From Oscillospiraceae bacterium (GTDB lineage Bacteria; Bacillota; Clostridia; Oscillospirales; UBA929): a stretch of 13,649 nucleotides of DNA. Positions 5,619-12,035 of this stretch are shown one piece after another (the stretch's first letter is position 1; each line of letters opens with the position of its first letter). The notes beneath the pieces are model-generated. The model was not told the origin of the DNA. It searched no databases and saw only the letters and a list, made by a program, of their open reading frames with translations. The position numbers and the translations under genes were made by a program. Location: positions 1-13,649 of the forward strand of contig WRLW01000020.1 in assembly GCA_009777435.1 (NCBI GenBank). Reading direction: 5' to 3'.

Positions 5619-6898
5619 TAGAGACCATCCGCAACGCTTGGCGCATACCCGAGCTGCGAAAGAAGATCGCGTTTACGGTCATGATACTGGTTGTATACCG
5701 GTTCGGCTCCGCCATATGGGTGCCGTTTATAAACGCCGAGATGCTCCAGGAGGTCTTTCAGAGTAATTTCGCGGACACGGTGTTCGGCATGTTTGACATG
5801 ATGTCGGGCGGCGCGTTTTCACAGGCCACCATCTTCGCGATGTCCATCCAGCCTTATATCAACGCCTCGATTATCATGAACCTGCTCACGGTCGGTATCC
5901 CGGCGCTGGAGCGCATGGTCAAGGAGGGCGGCGAGGAAGGCCGCAAGAAGATCGCGAGCATAACGCGCTTCGTGACGGTGGGCCTCGGCCTGCTGATGGG
6001 CTGGGCGTATACCCAGACGCTGCGGTCATACGGCCTGATAGAGCCGGACTCATGGTTTACCAACATCGTCATAGTCCTGACCTTCACGGCCGGAACGGCG
6101 TTTATTATGTGGCTCGGGGAACAGGTGACTGAGTTCGGTATAGGCAACGGCATTTCAATCATACTGTTCGCGTCCATCGTGTCGCGCGGCCCGGCCATGA
6201 TATCCTCGGCTTACGTCGGTCTGGAGTCGGGCGCCATACAGTGGTGGCAGGTATTAGTCATATTGGCCTTCGGGGTGCTGGTGGTCGCGTTCGTCGTGTT
6301 CATCACAAACGCCGAGCGCCGCATACCCGTGTCATACGCCAAGCGCTTGGTGGGCCGCAAGATGTACGGCGGCCAAAGCACGCATCTGCCGCTTAAGGTT
6401 AACATGTCGGGCGTTATGCCCATAATCTTCGCGCAGACTTTCGCGTCGCTGCCGTCAACCATAGGCGCGTTCATGCGCCCGGCGGAGGGGTCGTTCTGGT
6501 ACGGGTTCCTCGACGCCATCAAGCCCGGCTCGTGGATATACTCGGTATCGTTTTTCCTGATGATAATCGCTTTCTCGTATTTCTACTCGTCGATACAGTT
6601 CAACCCCATAGAGGTCGCCAACAACCTAAAGCAGAACGGCGGCTTCGTGCCGGGGTTCCGGCCCGGAAGGCCGACGTCGGACTTCATACGCAAGGTTATG
6701 AACAAGATAACCCTCTTCGGCGCGCTGTTCCTCGGCGTTATCGCGCTGATGCCCATAATTATGAGCAGCACCATGAATGTCGCCGGTCTGGCTTGGGGCG
6801 GCACGTCCGTTCTGATCGTGGTGGGCGTCGCGCTTGAGACCGTCAAGCAGATGGAGTCTCAGATGCTCATGCGCCACTACAAGGGATTTTTGGAATAG
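5615..6898 (+). CDS. secY: Protein translocase subunit SecY
   Basis: SecY is the pore of the SecYEG translocon in the cytoplasmic membrane. The 427-residue protein starts at GTG 5615, within the rplO stop, with GAGGTGG (5601-5607) as ribosome binding site. Ten hydrophobic segments can be traced, roughly at residues 18-38, 67-91, 117-136, 149-169, 178-199, 210-231, 266-285, 308-326, 364-382 and 392-409. The plug region reads TVFGMFDMMSGGAFSQ (55-70), followed by the lateral-gate segment PYINASIIMNLLTVGIPALE (80-99). The cytoplasmic loops have EEGRKKIASITR (107-118) and RRIPVSYAKR (235-244); QFNPIEVANNLKQNGGFVPG (328-347) is the conserved C5 loop. Its motor SecA begins at 13497 in this window. 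Confidence 0.99.
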   Translation: MIETIRNAWRIPELRKKIAFTVMILVVYRFGSAIWVPFINAEMLQEVFQSNFADTVFGMFDMMSGGAFSQATIFAMSIQPYINASIIMNLLTVGIPALERMVKEGGEEGRKKIASITRFVTVGLGLLMGWAYTQTLRSYGLIEPDSWFTNIVIVLTFTAGTAFIMWLGEQVTEFGIGNGISIILFASIVSRGPAMISSAYVGLESGAIQWWQVLVILAFGVLVVAFVVFITNAERRIPVSYAKRLVGRKMYGGQSTHLPLKVNMSGVMPIIFAQTFASLPSTIGAFMRPAEGSFWYGFLDAIKPGSWIYSVSFFLMIIAFSYFYSSIQFNPIEVANNLKQNGGFVPGFRPGRPTSDFIRKVMNKITLFGALFLGVIALMPIIMSSTMNVAGLAWGGTSVLIVVGVALETVKQMESQMLMRHYKGFLE

Positions 6899-6902
6899 CG
6901 CC

Positions 6903-7556
6903 ATGAGAATTATTCTGTTGGGCGCCCCCGGGTCGGGGAAGGGCACGCAGGCCGCCGTGCTGGAAGAAAAGCTGTCGGTGCCGGCGATATCCACCGGAAA
7001 CATGCTGCGCGCGGAGATGAAAAAAGGCAGCGCGACCGGCCTCAAGGCGGAATCCTTCATCAACGACGGCAAGTTAGTTCCCGACGCGGTAATCCTCGAG
7101 ATGATAGGGCTGCGGCTGTCGCTGCCCGACTGCGCGAACGGCTATATACTCGACGGCTTCCCGCGCAACGCGGTTCAGGCGGGCGCGCTGGAGGACAGCG
7201 GCGTGGTTATAGATCTGGTTCTGTTCATGGACATCAAGGACGGGACAATCATCGAGCGCATGTCCGGCCGCCGGGTGTGCCGCGGCTGTGACGCGACCTA
7301 CCATGTTACCGCCAATCCGCCGCCGCCCGGAGGGATGTGCGGCAAATGCGGCGGCGAGCTGTTCATAAGGCCGGACGACGCGGCCGAAACCGTGTCGGCG
7401 CGCCTGAAAACCTACCACGCGGACACAGAGCCGCTTCTCGCCTATTACAAGTCGCGCGGCTTGCTCAGACGCGTCGTGTGCTGCGAACGCGTTGAGGATA
7501 CCACGGCCAACACGCTGCGCGCCCTTGAGAGCTTCGGCGCGCCGGATGTTCCATGA
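6903..7556 (+). CDS. adk: Adenylate kinase, zinc-LID type
   Basis: Adenylate kinase interconverts ATP + AMP and 2 ADP in the cytosol. The frame is open further upstream, but the family N-terminus MRIILLGAPGSGKGTQ sets the start at ATG 6903, giving 217 residues. The P-loop GAPGSGKGT is at residues 7-15, the AMP-binding STGNMLR at 30-36 and LDGFPR at 83-88. The LID domain (about 123-160) has CRGC (126-129) and CGKC (146-149), the four-Cys zinc site common in Gram-positives. The start lies 4 bases after the secY stop with no strong ribosome binding site (only GGA 8 bases before), so translation is probably coupled to secY. The stop overlaps the map start. Confidence 0.98.
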   Translation: MRIILLGAPGSGKGTQAAVLEEKLSVPAISTGNMLRAEMKKGSATGLKAESFINDGKLVPDAVILEMIGLRLSLPDCANGYILDGFPRNAVQAGALEDSGVVIDLVLFMDIKDGTIIERMSGRRVCRGCDATYHVTANPPPPGGMCGKCGGELFIRPDDAAETVSARLKTYHADTEPLLAYYKSRGLLRRVVCCERVEDTTANTLRALESFGAPDVP

Positions 7557-8365
7557 TAGAGGTCAAGTCGGAGCATGAGATAGAGCTGATGCGCGAGGCG
7601 GGCCGCATAACCGGTTTGGCGCTTACCGCCGTCGGCGCGGCCATACGTCCGGGCATAGCCACCAAAACGCTCGACGACATCGCGCGCGAGGTTATATCAA
7701 AGCACAACGCCTTCCCCTCGTTTCTGGGTTACAACAATTTTCCGGCCGCCATATGCGTGTGCGTCAACGAACAGCTCATTCATGGGGCGCCCGGCAAGCG
7801 CGTACTCAGGGAAGGCGATATCGTAAGCGTAGACTGCGGGGCTAAGTTCGAGGGCTTTAACGGCGACAGCTCATGCACATGGCCCGTGGGCCGCGTGAGC
7901 GGCGACGCGCTGAGGCTGATAGAGGTTACGCGGCGCTGCTTCTATCTCGCCGCCGAACAGGTCAGGCCCGGCGCGAGGCTGTCCGAGGTGTCGCGCGCCA
8001 TCCAAACGCACGCCGAGCAAAACGGATACAACGTTGTGCGGAGATGGACGGGACACGGCGTGGGCCGCAATCTCCATGAGGACCCTGAGGTACCGTGCTT
8101 CGTATCACCCGGCAGGGGGCCGAAGCTACTTGCCGGCATGACGCTGGCCATAGAGCCAATGGTCTGCGCGGGCGGCGGAGAGGTGAAATACGCTTCCGAC
8201 CGCTCGACCGTGGTCACATGCGACGGCAAGCTGTGCGCCCATTACGAGCATACGGTATTAGTGACCGAAACCGGCTTCGAGATACTTACCGCGCGCGAGG
8301 ACGACGAGTCCTGGAGCATATGCCCAACGCGCGGCGCGCGCGAGGCCAAAGGGGGAGTCCCATGA
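7553..8365 (+). CDS. map: Type I methionine aminopeptidase
   Basis: This enzyme removes the N-terminal methionine from nascent proteins, a dimetal hydrolase acting at the ribosome exit. The 270-residue product has the pita-bread fold residues in order: His77 in NEQLIHGAP, metal ligands Asp94 (SVDCG) and Asp105 (NGDSS), His168 in TGHGVGRNLHEDPEVP, Glu201 in LAIEPM and Glu232 in AHYEHTVLVT. All five metal ligands are present. The usual HGD around the second Asp reads NGD here. About 22 residues after LTAR (from 249) form an extra C-terminal tail. The ATG overlaps the adk stop (ATGA) and the map stop overlaps the next start in the same way. Confidence 0.98.
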   Translation: MIEVKSEHEIELMREAGRITGLALTAVGAAIRPGIATKTLDDIAREVISKHNAFPSFLGYNNFPAAICVCVNEQLIHGAPGKRVLREGDIVSVDCGAKFEGFNGDSSCTWPVGRVSGDALRLIEVTRRCFYLAAEQVRPGARLSEVSRAIQTHAEQNGYNVVRRWTGHGVGRNLHEDPEVPCFVSPGRGPKLLAGMTLAIEPMVCAGGGEVKYASDRSTVVTCDGKLCAHYEHTVLVTETGFEILTAREDDESWSICPTRGAREAKGGVP

Positions 8366-8652
8366 CCGCCGGAACCATCGTCAGGAGCGCGGCAGGCCAT
8401 GACAAAGGCTCGGTATTCATGGTGCTGGCCGTTGAGGAACCATATGTGCTGCTGGCCGACGGGCGCTCGCGCATGATAGAGAAGCCCAAGCGCAAGAAGG
8501 CCAAACATGCCGTTAGGGTGGGCTTTGAAGGATCGGCGGTATCGGCGGAACTGACAAATCGGCAGCTGCGGGGCATATTAAGGCGCTTCGCGTCGTCTGC
8601 GCAGCCGGGTGAGCGCGGCGGGTATTCGCCGCCACCGAACAAGGAGGGTTAG
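8362..8652 (+). CDS. KOW-domain RNA-binding protein (L14e-like)
   Basis: A 96-residue protein starting at ATG 8362, which overlaps the map stop; GGGGGAG (8351-8357) is the ribosome binding site. The frame is open further upstream inside map, but that part is a shadow. Residues about 5-50 form a KOW-like module: GTIVRSAAGHDKGSVFMVLA, then YVLLADGRSRMIEKPKRKKAKH. The second half (VSAELTNRQLRGILRRF) looks helical, and the last 19 residues are Pro/Gly/Ser rich. Small proteins like this, related to eukaryotic L14e, sit between map and infA in many Clostridia; their role is poorly known, and RNA or ribosome binding is inferred from the fold. The infA ribosome binding site lies within its last codons. 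Confidence 0.85.
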   Translation: MTAGTIVRSAAGHDKGSVFMVLAVEEPYVLLADGRSRMIEKPKRKKAKHAVRVGFEGSAVSAELTNRQLRGILRRFASSAQPGERGGYSPPPNKEG

Positions 8653-8655
8653 GGC

Positions 8656-8874
8656 TTGTCAAGAGAGGACCTGATCGAGCTTGAAGGCGTTGTACTTGAG
8701 TCATTGCCCAACGCCACGTTTCAGGTGGATATCGGAAACGGCCACAAGATATTGGCGCATATATCCGGCAAGCTGCGTATGAATTTCATCCGCATACTGC
8801 CAGGCGACAAGGTTACTGTGCAGATGTCGCCCTATGACCTTACCAAGGGTCGCATTACCTGGAGGTCGAAATAG
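8656..8874 (+). CDS. infA: Translation initiation factor IF-1
   Basis: IF-1 is a small OB-fold protein that blocks the ribosomal A site during initiation. The 72-residue product begins at TTG 8656 (MSREDLIELEGVVLESLPNA) with AAGGAGGG (8641-8648) 7 bases upstream. It includes GNGHKILAHISGKLRMNFIR (residues about 27-46) and ILPGDKVTVQMSPYDLTKGR (47-66), essentially the family consensus. The usual Tyr in the final RITYR is Trp here (RITWRSK). It starts 3 bases after the stop of the KOW protein. Confidence 0.98.
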   Translation: MSREDLIELEGVVLESLPNATFQVDIGNGHKILAHISGKLRMNFIRILPGDKVTVQMSPYDLTKGRITWRSK

Positions 8875-8907
8875 ATCGGATCCTCCGCTCGGAAAGGATG
8901 TATTTCT

Positions 8908-9021
8908 ATGAAAGTCCGCCCGTCTGTGAAGCCCATGTGCGAGAAATGCAAGATCATCAAGCGCAAGGGCCGCGTTATGATTATCTGCGAGAACCCCAAG
9001 CATAAGCAGCGGCAAGGCTGA
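8908..9021 (+). CDS. rpmJ: 50S ribosomal protein L36, zinc-binding form (bL36)
   Basis: A 37-residue gene read directly from the sequence: MKVRPSVKPMCEKCKIIKRK, followed by GRVMIICENPKHKQRQG. The length and order are exactly those of L36. Cys11, Cys14, Cys27 and His32 form the expected zinc site, so this is the zinc-containing C+ form. The ATG at 8908 is preceded by GGAAAGGA (8891-8898). L36 is a small 23S rRNA-binding protein near the L7/L12 stalk base. It sits between infA and rpsM, as is usual in Gram-positives. Confidence 0.98.
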   Translation: MKVRPSVKPMCEKCKIIKRKGRVMIICENPKHKQRQG

Positions 9022-9097
9022 AAAGGGTTCCGCGCGCCCGGTTTCGGGTTGGAATGTTATTTATGTGTCCAAAATAAACAGGAGGTGCTGCTTTAGC

Positions 9098-9466
9098 ATG
9101 GCACGAATCGCTGGCGTGGATCTGCCTCGTGAGAAAAGGGTCGAGATCGGTTTGACTTATATCTTTGGCATCGGAAGGACATCGGCGCAGAAGATCTTGG
9201 CGGAGACGGGGGTTAACCCCGATACGCGCGTCAAGAATCTCAGCGAGGAAGATGTCTCCAAACTGCGCGACATTATAGACAAAGCCTACCGCGTCGAGGG
9301 CGATCTGCGCCGCGACGTGGCGATGGACATCAAGCGCCTGATAGAGATAGGCTCCTACCGCGGGCTTCGGCACCGCAAGGGCCTGCCCGTGCGCGGGCAG
9401 CGCAGCAAGACCAACGCGCGCACGCGCAAAGGCCCGAAGCGCACAATCGCCAACAAGAAGAAGTAA
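9098..9466 (+). CDS. rpsM: 30S ribosomal protein S13 (uS13)
   Basis: S13 is a 30S head protein that contacts the P-site tRNA and bridges to L5. I start it at ATG 9098 (122 residues, MARIAGVDLPREKRVEIGLT), with GGAGGTG (9081-9087) upstream; the frame is open 11 codons further but that part covers the ribosome binding site. The helix-two-turn-helix segment YIFGIGRTSAQKILAETGV (21-39) and the basic C-terminal signature RGLRHRKGLPVRGQRSKTNA (88-107) are clear. The 76-base spacer before it marks the start of the alpha-type block; it has only a short CCCG-GTTT-CGGG hairpin (9037-9048) and no convincing promoter. Confidence 0.98.
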   Translation: MARIAGVDLPREKRVEIGLTYIFGIGRTSAQKILAETGVNPDTRVKNLSEEDVSKLRDIIDKAYRVEGDLRRDVAMDIKRLIEIGSYRGLRHRKGLPVRGQRSKTNARTRKGPKRTIANKKK

Positions 9467-9480
9467 GGAGGAAATGAGAA

Positions 9481-9882
9481 ATGGCACCACCCAAAGGACG
9501 CCGTGCGGCTACCCGTAAACGCCGCGAGCGCAAAAACATAGAAAAGGGCGCGGCGCATATCCGCTCCTCCTTCAACAATACGATGGTGACCATCACGGAC
9601 TTGCAGGGCAACGCTCTCTCGTGGGCGTCGTCGGGCGGGCTGGGCTTTAGAGGCTCGCGCAAATCGACGCCTTATGCCGCGCAGATCGCCGCCGAGACGG
9701 CCGCCAAGGCCGCTATGGAACACGGTCTTAAAACCGTGGAGGTGTATGTCAAGGGGCCGGGTTCGGGGCGCGAGGCCGCCATAAGGGCGCTTCAGGCCGC
9801 CGGGCTGGAGGTCAACATGATTAAGGACGTCACGCCCATACCGCATAACGGCTGCCGTCCGCCAAAACGCCGCCGCGTGTAG
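9481..9882 (+). CDS. rpsK: 30S ribosomal protein S11 (uS11)
   Basis: S11 lies on the 30S platform and helps shape the mRNA path near the E site. The 133-residue product has a basic N-terminal arm (PKGRRAATRKRRERKNIEKG), GAAHIRSSFNNTMVTITDLQ (residues about 23-42), SSGGLGFRGSRKSTPYAAQ, and the C-terminal signature VYVKGPGSGREAAIRALQAA (88-107), then DVTPIPHNGCRPPKRRRV. Length is typical. AAGGAGGAAA (9464-9473) precedes the ATG; rpsM ends 14 bases before the start. Confidence 0.98.
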   Translation: MAPPKGRRAATRKRRERKNIEKGAAHIRSSFNNTMVTITDLQGNALSWASSGGLGFRGSRKSTPYAAQIAAETAAKAAMEHGLKTVEVYVKGPGSGREAAIRALQAAGLEVNMIKDVTPIPHNGCRPPKRRRV

Positions 9883-9905
9883 TCCAAAAAGGAAGGAATG
9901 GGATT

Positions 9906-10532
9906 ATGGCAAGATATACAGACGCCGTTTGCCGCCAATGCCGCCGCGAGGGGCAGAAGCTGTTCTTAAAGGGCGACCGCTGCTATACCGACAAGTGCGG
10001 CGTGCAACGGCGTCAGTACGCGCCCGGCCAGCACGGTCAGGGCCGCAAGAAGCCGTCGGAATACGCGATGCAGCTTCGCGAGAAGCAGAAGGCCCGCCGC
10101 TTTTACGGAGTATTGGAGAGCCAGTTTGAGAAATACTTTGAAATGGCCAACAAGCAAAAGGGCGTTACCGGTGAAAATCTGCTCAGGCTGCTGGAGACCC
10201 GCCTGGACAACGTTGTGTACCGTCTGGGCTACGCCATGTCGCGCCGCGAGGCGCGCCAGATGGTCGGCCACGGTCATTTCACGGTGAACGGCCGCAAGGT
10301 GAATATACCGTCCTATCTGGTCAAAGCCGGGGATGTTATCGATATGCGCTCGGCCAGCAAGTCTAAGGAGCGGTTCAGGAACACGCTTGAGGGCAACGCC
10401 GCGCGGCCTCTGCCCCGCTGGCTGGAAATCAACCGCGACAGCTTTGAGGCCAAGATAGTGTCGCTGCCCGACCGCGAGGACATCGACCTGCCGGTCGAGG
10501 AGCACCTCATCGTGGAGCTGTACTCCAAGTAA
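9906..10532 (+). CDS. rpsD: 30S ribosomal protein S4 (uS4), zinc-binding form
   Basis: S4 initiates 30S assembly on the 16S 5' domain and, in several bacteria, represses its own operon. The 208-residue product is full length. The N-terminus holds Cys9, Cys12, Cys26 and Cys31, a zinc-type (C+) S4. The 30S-binding part YAPGQHGQGRKKPSEYAMQL is at about 38-57. The S4 RNA-binding domain covers about 97-160: RLDNVVYRLGYAMSRREARQ, then MVGHGHFTVNGRKVNIPSYL. It ends DLPVEEHLIVELYSK. AAGGAAGGA (9890-9898) precedes the ATG at 9906. I do not see the known B. subtilis-type S4 leader, which would lie elsewhere. Confidence 0.98.
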   Translation: MARYTDAVCRQCRREGQKLFLKGDRCYTDKCGVQRRQYAPGQHGQGRKKPSEYAMQLREKQKARRFYGVLESQFEKYFEMANKQKGVTGENLLRLLETRLDNVVYRLGYAMSRREARQMVGHGHFTVNGRKVNIPSYLVKAGDVIDMRSASKSKERFRNTLEGNAARPLPRWLEINRDSFEAKIVSLPDREDIDLPVEEHLIVELYSK

Positions 10533-10632
10533 CGGGCGGCCGGCGCGCCTGCCCGCCGCCGAGGGGGCCTCGCGCCATATACCATCGCCCGCCCCAAAAT
10601 AAAATAACACCACGAAGGAGGCCGAATTTCGC

Positions 10633-11580
10633 ATGATAGAAATAGAGAAGCCCTATATTCGTTGCGAGGAGACCCCCGAGGATACATCTTACGGTATGTT
10701 CGTGGTCGAGCCCCTTGAACGCGGTTACGGCACCACATTGGGCAACTCCCTGCGCCGCGTATTGCTCTCCAGCCTGCCCGGCACGGCGGTCACCGCCGTC
10801 AAGATAGTAGGCGTGGAACACGAATTTTCGACCATTCCGGGCATCAAGGAGGATGTCACGGAGATAATCCTTAATATAAAACGGCTGGTCGCGCGCCTGT
10901 ACGCGCCGGTCTCAAAGACCATATACATCGACGCCACGGGCGAGTGCGACGTCACCGCCGCCGATATCAAGGTTGACGGCGAGGTTGACGTGCTCAATCC
11001 CGGCCTGCATATAGCGTCGCTTTCAGCCGACGCGCGCCTTGAGATGGAAATGACGCTCGGTCACGGCCGCGGCTATGTCCCGGCCGACAGAAACAAGCCG
11101 CCGCAGTCCGTTATAGGGCTGATACCCGTTGACTCGATCTACTCGCCGGTGGTAAAGGTCAACTACACTGTGGAAAACACGCGCGTCGGCAACATGACCG
11201 ACTTTGACAAGCTCACGCTTGAGGTATGGACGGACAACACCATCACGGCGCGCGACGCCGTGTCGCAGGCGGCGCGCCTGCTGACCGATCTGCTGGAGCC
11301 GTTTGTCAATCTGTCCGAAACGCTGTCCACCCGCGCGACCGTCGTTGAGAAAACCGAATCGCAACGCGACAAGGTGCTGGGCATGACCATAGAGGAGCTT
11401 GACCTGTCGGTTCGCTCGTTCAACTGCCTCAAGCGCGCGGGCATCAATACCGTTGAGGATCTGATAAACCGCACGGAAGAGGACATGATGAAGGTGCGCA
11501 ACTTAGGCCGCAAGAGCCTTGAGGAAGTTATTAACAAGCTGTCGGCCATGAGCTTGAATTTGGCCGATATGGTTGAATAG
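10633..11580 (+). CDS. rpoA: DNA-directed RNA polymerase subunit alpha
   Basis: The alpha subunit dimerises to nucleate RNA polymerase assembly and contacts promoter UP elements and activators. The 315-residue protein has the N-terminal domain (about 1-230) with FVVEPLERGYGTTLGNSLRR (23-42), the dimer interface, and GRGYVPADRN (145-154). A linker follows near 235-250. The C-terminal domain (about 251-305) carries EELDLSVRSFNCLKRAGINT, in which Arg261 matches the DNA-contacting Arg265 of E. coli, and NLGRKSLEEVINKL (290-303). AAGGAGG (10615-10621) precedes the ATG. A GC-rich 100-base spacer after rpsD holds a short CGAGG-GGG-CCTCG hairpin (10560-10572) and an A-rich stretch, with no clear promoter. 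Confidence 0.99.
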   Translation: MIEIEKPYIRCEETPEDTSYGMFVVEPLERGYGTTLGNSLRRVLLSSLPGTAVTAVKIVGVEHEFSTIPGIKEDVTEIILNIKRLVARLYAPVSKTIYIDATGECDVTAADIKVDGEVDVLNPGLHIASLSADARLEMEMTLGHGRGYVPADRNKPPQSVIGLIPVDSIYSPVVKVNYTVENTRVGNMTDFDKLTLEVWTDNTITARDAVSQAARLLTDLLEPFVNLSETLSTRATVVEKTESQRDKVLGMTIEELDLSVRSFNCLKRAGINTVEDLINRTEEDMMKVRNLGRKSLEEVINKLSAMSLNLADMVE

Positions 11581-11622
11581 CCCGCCGGCGCGAACGCCAA
11601 TATTAAGGAGTGAATCGAGGCA

Positions 11623-11958
11623 ATGCGAAAATTAGGTAAACCCACAGACCAGCGTATGGCCATGCTGCGCAACATGGTGACGGTGCTGTTAGATAAGGGC
11701 CGTATGGAGACCACGGTGACGCGCGCTAAGGAAGTCGCGCCGCTCGCCGAGAAAATGATAACGCTGGCCAAGGCCGATACATTAGCACACAAACGTCAGG
11801 CGCTGTCGTTTTTGACGCGGGAAACGGTCGTTAAGAAGCTGTTTGACGAGCTGGGCCCCAAATACGCCGAACGCGGCGGCGGCTACACGCGCATCACGCG
11901 CTTAGGCCCGCGCCGCGGCGACGCCGCCGAGCTGGCGGTCATAGAACTGGTAGATTAA
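11623..11958 (+). CDS. rplQ: 50S ribosomal protein L17 (bL17)
   Basis: L17 lies near the peptide exit tunnel. The 111-residue product is typical: MRKLGKPTDQRMAMLRNMVT at the N-terminus, ETTVTRAKEVAPLAEKMITL (residues about 29-48), and the C-terminal GGGYTRITRLGPRRGDAAEL followed by AVIELVD. AAGGAG (11605-11610) lies about 12 bases before the ATG. It closes the alpha-type block and a strong stem-loop follows 6 bases after the stop. In many Gram-positives ecfA1, ecfA2, ecfT and truA come next; here they are absent. Confidence 0.98.
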   Translation: MRKLGKPTDQRMAMLRNMVTVLLDKGRMETTVTRAKEVAPLAEKMITLAKADTLAHKRQALSFLTRETVVKKLFDELGPKYAERGGGYTRITRLGPRRGDAAELAVIELVD

Positions 11959-11964
11959 AAGCCG

Positions 11965-11992
11965 GCGGGGGGACTTTTGGAAGTCCCCCCGC
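11965..11992 (+). terminator. Intrinsic-type terminator after rplQ
   Basis: GCGGGGGGACTT (11965-11976) pairs perfectly with AAGTCCCCCCGC (11981-11992) around a TTGG loop: a 12-bp stem starting 6 bases after the rplQ stop. Only a short T-run (GTTTC at 11996-12000) follows, so termination may be imperfect. It is placed to end the ribosomal protein transcript before the convergent gene. Confidence 0.8.
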
Positions 11993-12011
11993 GCTGTTTC
12001 AATATGCGCGG

Positions 12012-12033
12012 CCGCCCGCCGTGACGCGGGCGG
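12012..12033 (-). terminator. Stem-loop at the 3' end of the - strand gene
   Basis: CCGCCCGC (12012-12019) pairs perfectly with GCGGGCGG (12026-12033) around a 6-base loop. It begins 2 bases past the stop codon of the gene ending at 12036. No T-run follows on the - strand, so it may be a weak terminator or an RNA end-protecting structure. Confidence 0.55.
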
Positions 12034-12035
12034 GA

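Noticed and set aside
8095..8361. Upstream extension of the KOW gene frame into map
   Set aside because: The region is coding for methionine aminopeptidase in another frame; ATG 8362 with GGGGGAG upstream and the ATGA overlap is the natural start.
9037..9048. Short CCCG-GTTT-CGGG hairpin in the rpmJ-rpsM spacer as a terminator or regulatory site
   Set aside because: The stem has only four base pairs, no T-run follows directly, and no promoter is convincing nearby.
10533..10632. Possible promoter or attenuator in the rpsD-rpoA spacer
   Set aside because: The spacer is GC rich with several short slipping pairings and an A-rich end, but no -35/-10 pair or single stable structure stands out.
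9966..10634. 222-codon open frame on the - strand opposite rpsD
   Set aside because: It is a shadow of the conserved S4 gene, with no family motifs and no matching upstream signals.
11163..11792. 209-codon open frame on the - strand spanning the end of rpoA and start of rplQ
   Set aside because: It covers two certain genes in antisense, including their ribosome binding sites, and its Ser/Thr/Arg-rich product has no recognised feature.
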